Shown here piece by piece: positions 1 to 8,380 of a DNA stretch of 64,000 bases; the stretch's first letter is position 1; the number at the start of each line of letters is the position of its first letter. Position numbers and translations under genes: made by a program. Below the pieces are notes generated by a model. It worked only from the letters and a program-made list of their open reading frames with translations. It had not been told where the DNA came from and searched no databases. The stretch is taken from contig NZ_CP137734.1 in the NCBI RefSeq assembly GCF_033406955.1, positions 7,440,001 through 7,504,000 of the forward strand, written 5' to 3'. Origin of the DNA: Streptomyces violaceoruber. Lineage in GTDB: Bacteria > Actinomycetota > Actinomycetes > Streptomycetales > Streptomycetaceae.

Positions 1-2832
1 CAGATAGATGTCGCGGACTGCCGAGCGCGTTCCGACGACGATGTTCAGGCCCCGGCCGATGACGGCGAGGGGGGCGATAAGGATCTCTCCGCGGTCGGGG
101 AACTCCTTGAGCTCTTCGCGGACCATCCGGTCCACGTGGGCAGGTAGGTGCTCCTCGTAGTTGTGTTTCTCCGGCTTCTTCACCAGCAGGCAGATCCGGT
201 GGTTCAGCCCGTCGGCCTGTGCCACCCCGGAAGCGAGGTAGGCGGCCTGCTCATAGGAGTTGACGGCGAGGATGACGCGGGCCCGTTCCGGTTCGTGCTT
301 CTCCAGGCGGGCCAGGCGCTTGGCGAGCTGCTGCTCGTACAGGCCCCGGCCGACATCGCGCAGTGCGTTGGGCTTCAGCTCTGGTGGGAGACCCCCGATC
401 CTCATGGCATCCCCGCTGCTGCCCCGTACAGGCGTGGCGAGGGTGACGATGGACTCCGGACGGGTGTCGGGGAGCCACCAGCGGACCGGGGCATGGATGT
501 GTTCCTGTACGGCCTGTGGTAGGTAGGCGGTGGCGGACAGGCCCATGACGGGGCGCTGCACGCCGGCCGCCAGCAGAGCGGTGAGGCCGCCGAGTTCGCT
601 GACGAAGGTGTGCGGATCGCCGCCGAAAGAACGTGACAGGAGTTCCGCTTCCTGCTCCTTTTTGTCCATGCCCTTGACCTGGTAGCCGTGGATGGAGCGG
701 CCCAGCATGGCCAGGGGGTAGAGGGTGGCGACCGTGCTGCTGCGCATGCTTTCAAGGATCTTGCGGACCGATCCCAGGTCGAGATAGCGCAGGGTCTGGG
801 CCTGCATGCGCAGCTCGTCCAGCGCGCTGTCGAGTTCCCGTAGCACGGTGCGGGTGATCAACAGGTTCACCACGGCGGCCTGCTGATGCGCATCGGGCAC
901 GAGCTCACGCAGGAGCGTGCGCATCGCGTCGCGAGTGTCGGTGAGGTGGTCCTGGCCGCGCTGCGCGGTGAGGATCGTCAGGGCTGATTGGATGGCGTCC
1001 CAGTCGGCTCCGTCGGGAAGCTTGGCCTCCTCATCCGGTCCGGCCGCGTACCAGCGGGCGGGCATGATCTCGTCGAGGAAGGCGAACAGCTCGGGCGGAA
1101 CGTCGTCGGCCGCGGTCTGGTGGGGGAACAGGAGCTGAAGGATTTCACGGTCCCTCGAGCGGGCCAGGCGCCAGCCGGTGTTGTCGCGGCTGGCCCCGTC
1201 AGGGCTGTCCGCCTCGTTGCCCGGGTTCAGCCTGAGCCCGCTGCCTGAGCAGAGCCACAGCAGCAGCATCTCGGCCATGAGCCGCGCGTGGCTGACCGGC
1301 GCTGCAAGGGACATCTCATGGACGACGGGCAGGTTCCTGGCGTCCGAGTCGATCTCCCGCAACGCGGTCGTCCGTTTCCGGGAAGCCAGAGTGAGCTCCG
1401 AGGTACAGCGGCTGATGGCGGCCGTCTGGAAGGCATCGATTTCATCGATCACCAGCGCATCGCAGGCGCGCAGCGTCATCTCCAGCACGCTCATGCCCCT
1501 GGTGCCACGTGCCTTGCCGCGGAACTCCTGCCCGTCCAGGACGACACCGATGCGTGTGCGGCCTTCCAGGAGGTTGGCGTGGTTGGTGACGATCACGGCC
1601 GCGTCGGTGGCCCGGTAGAACTGCTGGAACTTGCCGCACACCGGGGCGAAGGAGCAGGTGAGCCGGGTGGAGCCGGTGGCCGGAGAGGTCAGCGAGGTGC
1701 AGTTCTCCTCCCCGTACGGATACAGGGTGGGCGGGTCCATCAACGCCCGCTGCGCGCAGCCGGCCGACAGCAGCGCGATGTCGGTCCTGGCGCGCCGGTC
1801 CCATTCGTCGATCTGGGTGGAGGTACCCAGGGCGGCGTAGTCCATGGCCCGCCGGTGCATGCTCGACGGGGACATCAGCGGAGTGCAGTGAGCGGGCTCG
1901 GCTAGGTGCTTGTTCTTGTGCAGATAGGCCAGGTCGTTGTTGATGTCCCAGGCCATGTCCAGGGTGGCGCGGACATCGGTGACGGCGAGGGCGATTCGCC
2001 GGTCGTTGAGCGCTGCCCAGGACGCCATGACCCGTACGAGTACCGTTTTGCCGCTTCCCGTGGGGGCGTTGAGGACCTGCAGGTCTCCGGACGTCAGGTC
2101 CAGTTCGGTCAGCTCGCCGTCGGTCGTCTTCATTGCCTTGAAGAAGCGCTTGAGCACCTTGTGCAGGTAGGCGACGCTCTTGTCCTGGCCGCTAAGGATC
2201 TTGGCGACATCCAGGAGTTGGTTCACTGTCGGCGCGACCCGGTCGCGCTGCGGGCGAGTGTGCACCTGCGGGAGCACCTCGTGGCCGGGCGCTTCAAGGA
2301 AGCCGGGAGTCGCCTGGATATGGATCTCTCTACTGGTCGTGCCGTGCTCTTGGCCCAGGTAGGCCGTCCTCGTCTTGAGGGTCCCTGGGCCCGCGAACGC
2401 CTGTGCCTTGGGGCGCTTGCCGAAGGTGAAGAACGGCCCGGTGACGCGTTGTGCGTAGCCAAGGAAATCCCCTCCCACCCTGGGGATCACCGCCTCGGCC
2501 AGCTGTGGGTCTCCGGTCGGCAGCCGCAGCGAACCTCCCGACCTGTCCGCGAGGTCGGGATCGGGGGCCAGGGTGCCTAGGAGCGCGAGGACGGCGGCCC
2601 TGAGTTTCTTCGCATCCGTCCATTCGGGAGCCATCAAGGCCATCACCTGACGGATCAGGTTCCGCTCGGCCACTGGCAAGCTCGCCCACTCCGACCATGC
2701 CTGCGGCTTGCGGTGGGCGAAGAACGTGGCTTCTTCGAAGCCGGCCAGGATGCGCCCCTCGTCGTCCTTGCGGGGAAAGTAGTGCGCGGCCAGAGCGAGT
2801 GCTCCAGCCAGGCCGGCTTCCTTACCCGTCAT
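1..2832 (-). CDS. DinG-like SF2 helicase of a pPIWI-RE island (3' end outside window)
   Basis: This frame stays open for 944 codons from the ATG at 2832 to the window edge, so the C-terminus is missing. Direct translation shows a Walker A (APTGSGKT, about residue 253), a cysteine-containing stretch around 370-400 suggestive of the Fe-S region of XPD/DinG helicases, TNHANLLEGR after it, a DEAH-like VIDEIDAF near 459, and RGLNIVVGTRSA close to the edge. The first 230 residues are not a helicase and probably correspond to the accessory N-terminal domain of these proteins. DinG-type helicases of this form accompany pPIWI-RE proteins (PIWI proteins with conserved R and E) in a proposed plasmid or phage restriction system. 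The gene starts 8 bp after the upstream nuclease gene, so the two are cotranscribed. The helicase call is firm; the pPIWI-RE link rests on the gene pair, and the PIWI gene should lie just beyond the left edge. Confidence 0.78.
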   Translation of the reverse strand, partial: MTGKEAGLAGALALAAHYFPRKDDEGRILAGFEEATFFAHRKPQAWSEWASLPVAERNLIRQVMALMAPEWTDAKKLRAAVLALLGTLAPDPDLADRSGGSLRLPTGDPQLAEAVIPRVGGDFLGYAQRVTGPFFTFGKRPKAQAFAGPGTLKTRTAYLGQEHGTTSREIHIQATPGFLEAPGHEVLPQVHTRPQRDRVAPTVNQLLDVAKILSGQDKSVAYLHKVLKRFFKAMKTTDGELTELDLTSGDLQVLNAPTGSGKTVLVRVMASWAALNDRRIALAVTDVRATLDMAWDINNDLAYLHKNKHLAEPAHCTPLMSPSSMHRRAMDYAALGTSTQIDEWDRRARTDIALLSAGCAQRALMDPPTLYPYGEENCTSLTSPATGSTRLTCSFAPVCGKFQQFYRATDAAVIVTNHANLLEGRTRIGVVLDGQEFRGKARGTRGMSVLEMTLRACDALVIDEIDAFQTAAISRCTSELTLASRKRTTALREIDSDARNLPVVHEMSLAAPVSHARLMAEMLLLWLCSGSGLRLNPGNEADSPDGASRDNTGWRLARSRDREILQLLFPHQTAADDVPPELFAFLDEIMPARWYAAGPDEEAKLPDGADWDAIQSALTILTAQRGQDHLTDTRDAMRTLLRELVPDAHQQAAVVNLLITRTVLRELDSALDELRMQAQTLRYLDLGSVRKILESMRSSTVATLYPLAMLGRSIHGYQVKGMDKKEQEAELLSRSFGGDPHTFVSELGGLTALLAAGVQRPVMGLSATAYLPQAVQEHIHAPVRWWLPDTRPESIVTLATPVRGSSGDAMRIGGLPPELKPNALRDVGRGLYEQQLAKRLARLEKHEPERARVILAVNSYEQAAYLASGVAQADGLNHRICLLVKKPEKHNYEEHLPAHVDRMVREELKEFPDRGEILIAPLAVIGRGLNIVVGTRSAVRDIYL

Positions 2833-2840
2833 CTCCCCCC

Positions 2841-4106
2841 TCACGCCTTGCCCTCCTTGATCTGCGTGATGACCATCTCGAGGTAGTCCGTCGCGGTCAT
2901 CGCCGCCTTCATCCTGTATGTGCGGCACACCGCGTGGAGCTGGGCCACCTGGTCCTGGCGATGGTCGGGCACTACCAGGTACTCGGCGCCGCCCTTATCG
3001 CCGCCATCCATATGAAGTTTGCTGACCAGGTGATTCGGCCAGGTGTAGTCCTTGAAGTCAGCGGGAAAGTGCGGCTGTTCGCTTCCTTCGCGGGTGATCC
3101 ACAGGTCACACTGGTCCCCGTTGGGCCACAGATGTGATGTCCAGGCGGTTCCCTCCAGGGCCGCCGCGGCGGCTCGGTGCAGGGCCAGTTCGGGTAGGCC
3201 AGGGATGACGGTGTAGCGCCACACCGGCCGTACCAGCGCCATGTACTCTGCGGCCGGCTTAGCCTGCGGCACGTGCGGTACGGTCCCGGTCCATAGGCGT
3301 GCGAACCGGCCGGACGGGACCCGGCATTCGAACGTCGGACTCAGTTCGGGGGCCGACTTCTTCCGGGCGGTCACGACGAACTCGTACGACGCGCCCGTCT
3401 CCTCGTGCCAGGGGTACAGACACCGCACCCTTCCCCTTGTGCGCGCGCCGGTGCGGGCAGTTGTCACCTTCATCGGCCACTTGCAGGCGGGGCAGGGCCA
3501 CCACCAGCCGTTGAACTGCGCGTACTGGGCGATCGGCTTGTAGAAGTCGTTCGCCCGGGAGGGCAGCTTGAGCTCCGTGAGACTGCCCGTCGGCACCGTC
3601 GGGTTCTCAACCAGAGTGGTGCGGTGCCTCTGGTAGAAGGAGCCCTTGATCGCGCTGAAGACGGCTTCCTGGCTGTACTCGTCATCCAGCTTCGGTTTCG
3701 TTACCTGCCCGGTGAACTTCCCGACCTTCTGCGCGGCCCGCAGGACGCGCTGGGCTTCGTGCCGGAAGTCGAACCCGTCCTCCGTGGCAACGCCCTCGCT
3801 GTCCATGAGCCGCACGCCAGCGAGAGCCTCGCTGTCGATCCAGTCGGGCAGCAGCCCTTCCAGGGAGCCAGCCCGGTCGCCAGTGAGCCTGCCCATCAGT
3901 TCGTCGAACAGGATCAGGTGCCCCGGGCCGCATGCCGCCATCAGGATGCCGTGGGCCTCCATGAGGCGGTTCAGGCGTCTCGGCCCGTCCAGTCCCTCGC
4001 CGACCATCGCGTGCTCGCACACGGCGAACGCCTTGACGATTTCCAGCAGTGCGTGAGTCTGCTGAATGTCCGTTGTGTCGTCAGCTTGCATCACGTGCCG
4101 GACCAT
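2841..4106 (-). CDS. PD-(D/E)XK-like nuclease of the pPIWI-RE island
   Basis: About 421 aa. The C-terminal third carries GDQCDLWI, then FPADFKDYTW, reading as a D...DxK restriction-endonuclease core, followed by AEYLVVPDHRQDQVAQLHAVC, which fits the later strands of that fold. Mid-protein, WWWPCPACKWPMKV followed by RVRCLYPWHE looks like a zinc-binding insert. The N-terminal third is helical and unrecognised. REase-fold proteins of this type are the third component of pPIWI-RE islands beside the DinG-like helicase, which is exactly the next gene. The frame is open upstream to 4259 but that part overlaps the regulator gene and reads as non-coding, so ATG 4106 is preferred (GTG 4118 or ATG 4091 are alternatives; no strong ribosome site settles it). 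Family assignment is by motif and context. Confidence 0.68.
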   Translation of the reverse strand: MVRHVMQADDTTDIQQTHALLEIVKAFAVCEHAMVGEGLDGPRRLNRLMEAHGILMAACGPGHLILFDELMGRLTGDRAGSLEGLLPDWIDSEALAGVRLMDSEGVATEDGFDFRHEAQRVLRAAQKVGKFTGQVTKPKLDDEYSQEAVFSAIKGSFYQRHRTTLVENPTVPTGSLTELKLPSRANDFYKPIAQYAQFNGWWWPCPACKWPMKVTTARTGARTRGRVRCLYPWHEETGASYEFVVTARKKSAPELSPTFECRVPSGRFARLWTGTVPHVPQAKPAAEYMALVRPVWRYTVIPGLPELALHRAAAAALEGTAWTSHLWPNGDQCDLWITREGSEQPHFPADFKDYTWPNHLVSKLHMDGGDKGGAEYLVVPDHRQDQVAQLHAVCRTYRMKAAMTATDYLEMVITQIKEGKA

Positions 4107-4150
4107 ACGGCAGGCCACTGACAATGGGCCCTGGGAATCCGGAGGGGAGT

Positions 4151-5377
4151 TCAGCCAGAGCTCTCGTCGAGGCCCTCGGTGTCGATGCTGGGATACAGGC
4201 CGCGGTAGGCGTCGAGGTGGTCGGCGATGTGGCTTCGCCCGGAGTCGGTGAGGAACCACCGGTACGGTCCGTGAGTCACTCCGTCGGGGTGCCGCAACAC
4301 GATGAAGCCCCGGCTCGGGGTCCGTCCATCAGGGCTTTGCCCCACCGCCAGGTAATGCGGCCCACGCCCGGCGAGGCTGCCGTCCACCCCCTGCGCTCCG
4401 GCGCGCGCGACCCGGACCATGATCTTCCAGAGCCACAACGACAGCAGCGGCGCAGGTGGTCCTGCTTCCCGGGGAGCCCCGAGGGCCGCACGGGCCACCG
4501 CTCGCCCGTGCCGGGTCATCTCCACCCGGGTACGGGGGATATCCCCCAGACCGTCGACATACAGCCGGTCCCGGTACACGACGATCAGGCCACGCCGCTC
4601 CAAAGCGGCCACCGACGATCCAGCTCCTGGGTCATGTACCCCCGCTGCGCGCAGCCCCTCCTGAATGCGGGTGTACCCGACTACATCAGACGAGGCGGAG
4701 ACCGCCAACGTCATGCGCCGCCACTCGGCTGCCGGTCGCTGTTCCGCTCCCACCAAGCGGGCCTGCCGCTGTTCTTCCTCTACCTCCTGATCGTGACGGA
4801 AGATGCACGTCAGATAGGTACGTTGCCGCTTGTTGAGGGCCCTCCATACAGCCATCGACTCCTCGGAAGGCTGACGGGGACGTCGGATGGGAAGCACTGG
4901 AAGGGGGTCCTCCGGGCGGCTGCGGCGCCAGGCATCCATTACCACCCGGTCGGGGACTTTATAGACCTGGGCGATCATGTGCGCCACCCTCCCCAGGGTC
5001 TCGGGAGATCCCCACATCCAGCCGCGCACACGTCTGCCGCGTTCAAGATCGCGGATCTTCTCGGCGCTGATATGTAGGCCGTGCGCACCACGCTTGCGTC
5101 GTAGAACTGAGGCGGCTTCTTCCGTGCTCAAGCCAGCATCACGACGCAAGTCGGCCAGATTCTCGGTACCCGGTTCGCGCCCTGTCAGATCCTGCGCACC
5201 ACATCGCAGAACCTCTAGCAATCGGCCGAAAGCTCGGTCACCAACAGTCCGTGTTCCCGCTTCCCAGTGGCGTACAGCACGTGGCGTAACCCCTACAGCG
5301 TCGGCGAGCTGTTCCACGCTCATGTCTCTGAACAGTCGTTGGCGTTGCAGGGCCTGGGGGCGGAGGGACTGTGCCAT
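4151..5377 (-). CDS. XRE-family transcriptional regulator with C-terminal winged-helix region
   Basis: About 408 aa, first gene of the leftward pPIWI-RE operon. Residues 10-45 form an HTH (LADAVGVTPRAVRHWEAGTR), and a second HTH-like stretch follows (LSTEEAASVLRRKRG). The middle has a charged helix (LNKRQRTYL then a Glu/Arg-rich segment) leading into a winged-helix-like C-terminal half. Two ATGs are possible, 5407 and 5377. A 9-bp inverted repeat with a 6-bp spacer lies at 5396-5419 and would overlap the codons of the longer form, so 5377 is preferred. The position of the repeat suggests the protein represses itself and the downstream nuclease and helicase genes. The exact family is not certain; the DNA-binding role is. 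Confidence 0.7.
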   Translation of the reverse strand: MAQSLRPQALQRQRLFRDMSVEQLADAVGVTPRAVRHWEAGTRTVGDRAFGRLLEVLRCGAQDLTGREPGTENLADLRRDAGLSTEEAASVLRRKRGAHGLHISAEKIRDLERGRRVRGWMWGSPETLGRVAHMIAQVYKVPDRVVMDAWRRSRPEDPLPVLPIRRPRQPSEESMAVWRALNKRQRTYLTCIFRHDQEVEEEQRQARLVGAEQRPAAEWRRMTLAVSASSDVVGYTRIQEGLRAAGVHDPGAGSSVAALERRGLIVVYRDRLYVDGLGDIPRTRVEMTRHGRAVARAALGAPREAGPPAPLLSLWLWKIMVRVARAGAQGVDGSLAGRGPHYLAVGQSPDGRTPSRGFIVLRHPDGVTHGPYRWFLTDSGRSHIADHLDAYRGLYPSIDTEGLDESSG

Positions 5378-5394
5378 ACCGGAAGCAAAACGTA

Positions 5395-5419
5395 GTGAAC
5401 AGTTCACTGCAACTGTTCA
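5395..5419. promoter_or_regulatory. Inverted-repeat operator upstream of the XRE gene
   Basis: TGAACAGTT (5396-5404), six bases, then AACTGTTCA (5411-5419): a perfect 9-bp inverted repeat. A tighter palindrome, GTGAACAGTTCAC (5395-5407), is nested in the left arm. It sits 18 bp upstream of the preferred ATG of the XRE gene, where an autoregulatory operator is expected. Function is inferred. Confidence 0.6.
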
Positions 5420-5810
5420 CGACGGGGCGATCCTGATCCGGCCAAGGCGGCTGCAGGTATCTACCGTCCAGAGATTGGGGCCAACGCTGGTCGCCCCTCA
5501 GGAGGCGCGCGGTCTGTGCCTCTCGGTCGCAGGGCCGGCCAGTGAAGGAGCCGTGGTGCACGACAGCGTGGGGAAGGCCGTGCGCGGATGGACGCCGACG
5601 CCGAGGTCACCGCCTGGCTCGGCCTGGCCGCCGAATACCGCAGTCACCTCTACGAGAGCCACCACGCCGACTAGGTCACTCCTTCGGGACGAGTTCTCCT
5701 GACCAGACGTGCGGACGCGCTCTTCGAACTGGCCGATGTGGTGCTGAACGCGGACCGTCCATTCCGGTCACTGGTGGAGGTGGAGTCGCGCGCTCTGGCA
5801 GGCTCCCCTC
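5408..5810. other. Intergenic region between divergent genes
   Basis: About 400 bp between the leftward XRE operon and the rightward 499-aa gene. Apart from the inverted repeat at its left end I see no convincing gene; the short open frames here have no ribosome sites or recognisable motifs. It should hold the divergent promoters. Confidence 0.4.
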
Positions 5811-7310
5811 ATGGCGTTCACCCCTCCTCCCGAGGCTTCGGACTTCACCTTCACGCTGGCCGACGCTCTCGACATACCTGTCCGCGTGCGCTCCGACGGA
5901 GACCTGGCGAAGTGGGACCGCCGCCAGGTGCCGAAGGCCGCGCAGCCATGGCCGGTGACCGACGCGCTCCCGGCAGACGGTGAATACCTGGCCACCACCA
6001 CTTGGCGGCAACTCGTGACGGCGGCGACCAGCGCGGGCCGCGACCTGGCACCCTGGCTGCGGAAGACGCCGGCATTCGCCGTCAACGAACTCATCGCTCG
6101 CGTTGCCCCACTGCAGGCGTATCTCACACTCAAGGATTTCGAGGCGCCCGCTGGAGCGGCGGAGCGGCGGCTGTTCGTGAACGCCGTCTACCGCCACGGC
6201 ACAGAACGCAGCGCCCATGCCGCCTTTGGATACCACCTGGGCATGACGATGGCCCAGTGGCTGACGGTCGGTATGGCGGGGCTGCCGGCCACCGTGCACC
6301 TGGAGGCTTGCGGCATACCCGAGCTGGTGGATCCGACGAAGAAGCTTCCAGATCTCTACGGCAATCACGCGGTCGAGGCGCTGCCGTGGCTGATCGAAGC
6401 CAAGGCGCGCAAGTCACTGGGAGTCGGCGACATGCGCGACGGACAGTGGCAGCTGGACCAGGCGACGGCGGAGATCGCCGTCGCGCACCGGCAGGTGCTC
6501 TGCGGAACGGTACTGCCGGAGCCCGGCCGCTGGGAGGACGACCACCTCGTCATGATGGTGCACACCACTCTCGTGGGCCCGTCCTCGGTCGGCGGCGTCC
6601 ACTCCCTACCCGGCCCCTCGAGTGACGGAGGCGAACCCTCACTGGACGAGACCCCGGACGATCTGCTCAGTGTCGCGCGGGACCAACTTCTCGTCTTCAG
6701 AGCCTTGGCGTTCGGGGCAGTCCAGGACCTGCGGGTCGTCCCGCTTGCGGAAACGGGGCCGGGACCTGGCGGACCATCCAGGCGGAAGAGCGCCATGAGG
6801 CCGCTTGAACTAGATGCCGGGACCCGCGATCTACGCAGGCGTGTGCTGGCCGAAGGGGTGCCTTACGAGCGGCTTCGGCAGGAACAGCACTCGACCGTGA
6901 AAGAGTTCGTGGTCGGGCGTATCCCCGGTATTGGCCTCCACCTTGGCCTGTCGCGTGGTTTGTACGCGGCCTGCGCCCATCTGCACCAGATGCAGACGGA
7001 GATCCCAGCGGAGGAGCCCTTGTTCCCTGCGGCTCCGTTCCTCGTGCGGCGCGGGGCGGACGAGGAACGTGAGGAGATGAGCCGCGAAGCGCGGCGCACC
7101 TTCTACGAGCGCGAGGACGAGCGACTGGTGACGGTCAGGCGGGAGATGGCCAACGCGTACAGGACCCAAGAGGTGCCGGCCGGACTCCTGCGCGGTGCTC
7201 CCCTCGTGGTGGAAGGGCCCGAAGCCAGAGGCGGGGTGCTGGAGGCGAGGACGGCCGAGACATACATGGCCGTCGAACCCACCGATCCGATCATGCCCGG
7301 TCACCGCTGA
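5811..7310 (+). CDS. Hypothetical protein, possible PD-(D/E)XK-type nuclease
   Basis: 499 aa, family not recognised. The only functional hint is in the first half: LPDLYGNHAVEALPWLIEAKARKSLG, split by me as PDLYG followed by LIEAKARKS, has the acidic residue and E-x-K spacing of a PD-(D/E)XK core, and a downstream hydrophobic strand (HLVMMVHTTLVG) would fit. The second half is charged, with acidic and basic helices (RRGADEEREEMSREARR). No signal peptide or membrane segment. It starts 434 bp from the divergent pPIWI-RE regulator and ends before a strong hairpin. Neighbourhood suggests a defence role, but the nuclease reading is a weak inference. Start ATG 5811 has only a GGCAGG-like ribosome site. 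Confidence 0.55.
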   Translation: MAFTPPPEASDFTFTLADALDIPVRVRSDGDLAKWDRRQVPKAAQPWPVTDALPADGEYLATTTWRQLVTAATSAGRDLAPWLRKTPAFAVNELIARVAPLQAYLTLKDFEAPAGAAERRLFVNAVYRHGTERSAHAAFGYHLGMTMAQWLTVGMAGLPATVHLEACGIPELVDPTKKLPDLYGNHAVEALPWLIEAKARKSLGVGDMRDGQWQLDQATAEIAVAHRQVLCGTVLPEPGRWEDDHLVMMVHTTLVGPSSVGGVHSLPGPSSDGGEPSLDETPDDLLSVARDQLLVFRALAFGAVQDLRVVPLAETGPGPGGPSRRKSAMRPLELDAGTRDLRRRVLAEGVPYERLRQEQHSTVKEFVVGRIPGIGLHLGLSRGLYAACAHLHQMQTEIPAEEPLFPAAPFLVRRGADEEREEMSREARRTFYEREDERLVTVRREMANAYRTQEVPAGLLRGAPLVVEGPEARGGVLEARTAETYMAVEPTDPIMPGHR

Positions 7311-7571
7311 CTCTCCTCCCGAACTCGGACAGCAGAGGCAGCGTTTGTGCGGGAGGTAACTCCTCGGTGAGGTCTGAGCGGCCGCCCGCTTCCCGAGGAG
7401 CGCTGGTAGGGAGTAGGGATCTCGACGGCAACGTGGGCCCAGGCTACGGGAACGCCCTGTACTTCTTCTCCTCGTCCGGCAGCGATTTGCCGACACTGAT
7501 TAAGGAGCCCCGGCGCCCAGGGGGCCGCAGCCTGTATGGGCGAGCGCGCTGTGAGATGTCGGTGATACGGC

Positions 7572-7607
7572 GAAGCCCCGTCGGGGATCCATACCCGACG
7601 GGGCTTC
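7572..7607. terminator. Strong hairpin, likely bidirectional terminator
   Basis: A perfect 14-bp stem (GAAGCCCCGTCGGG and its complement) with an 8-nt loop, about 260 bp after the 499-aa gene and pointing at the leftward HTH gene from the other side. A related hairpin (GAAGCACCCC-ATC-GGGGCTTC, 7709-7729) follows, and both are preceded by TGATACG(G/A)CGAAGCC, so the hairpin unit looks duplicated. Confidence 0.6.
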
Positions 7608-7742
7608 TGCAGGGAGCGCACAAGGGAGTGGGGCGTCCCCGATGGGCACAACTGTCGACTTCACCTCTCTCGAGCGTTCGGAGCCCTTGATACGACGAAG
7701 CCGTTCGGGAAGCACCCCATCGGGGCTTCTGCGCGAATCGTG

Positions 7743-8016
7743 CTACGACGTGTCGCGGTCGGCGTGGGTACCGTTGTATTCAGGCACCCCGCTCTCGAGC
7801 ACGCGGAGCAGGGACGCGGTGACGACACGTGTCGTACGGCCGATGCGCAGCACGCGGCAGGGGAACTCTCCGCGACGAATAAGGTCGTAGCCCTTCGCTC
7901 GTGAGAATCCCAGTGCCCCTGATGCATCTTCCACGCTCCCTGTTCCGTCCCAGGTAGCCCGAATGCGGATAGGGCTGTAGCGGGGGGCCTGACGGCGCTT
8001 TGCTTTCTTGATGCAT
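7743..8016 (-). pseudogene. Small excisionase-like HTH protein, frameshifted near its 5' end
   Basis: The clear protein signal is GALGFSRAKGYDLIRRGEF followed by RVLRIGRTTRVVTASLL, a typical AlpA/excisionase-like winged HTH of actinomycete elements. In that frame the only canonical start is GTG 7934, which has no properly spaced ribosome site and trims residues before the HTH. An ATG at 8016 with AAGGAGA about 12 nt upstream lies in another frame. Dropping one base from the six-G run at 7982-7987 would join ATG 8016 to the HTH frame, giving roughly 90 aa. Either the gene is mutated, the run is a sequence error, or GTG 7934 is used. Such proteins regulate excision or transfer; no target is visible here. 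Confidence 0.5.
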
Positions 8017-8297
8017 TTCGAAGTGTTTCTCCTTGCTCAGGCGGTATCGCTATTCTTAAAGTCGGTGGCTGGGGCCTCGTACTGCGGAGTCAGCTGGCAA
8101 AAACGGCAAAGCGGCAAGGGCCGGTAGCGGTTGCACCGATACCAGCTGAGAGAGCGCGCCGATCGGTGACGGGGTCGCTGCGTGCTGCAGAGAGCTGAAG
8201 GGGGACCAGGGATCTTGGCTCTCGGAGTCGATCTGGTGTCATCTTCGCGATTCCTTCCGGCATGCGAGCAGGTGTTGGCGGTGGGCCATTAATGATC

Positions 8298-8341
8298 CGC
8301 GGGATTGCCGGTTTGGCTAACCGGCAATCCCGCGCTATGTT
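8298..8341 (+). repeat. Conserved hairpin/promoter-like element, copy 1 of 3
   Basis: A perfect 16-bp stem (CGCGGGATTGCCGGTT at 8298-8313, complement at 8319-8334) around the loop TGGCT, followed by CTATGTTGC. TTGGCT (8313-8318) and TATGTT (8336-8341) are 17 bp apart, as in a sigma-70 promoter, directed at the giant ATPase gene whose frame opens about 40 bp downstream. Near-identical copies lie at 37503 and 58351. Confidence 0.8.
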
Positions 8342-8380
8342 GCGCCGCTTTGCAGGTGCTGCGGAGTCACAGGGCAGCTC

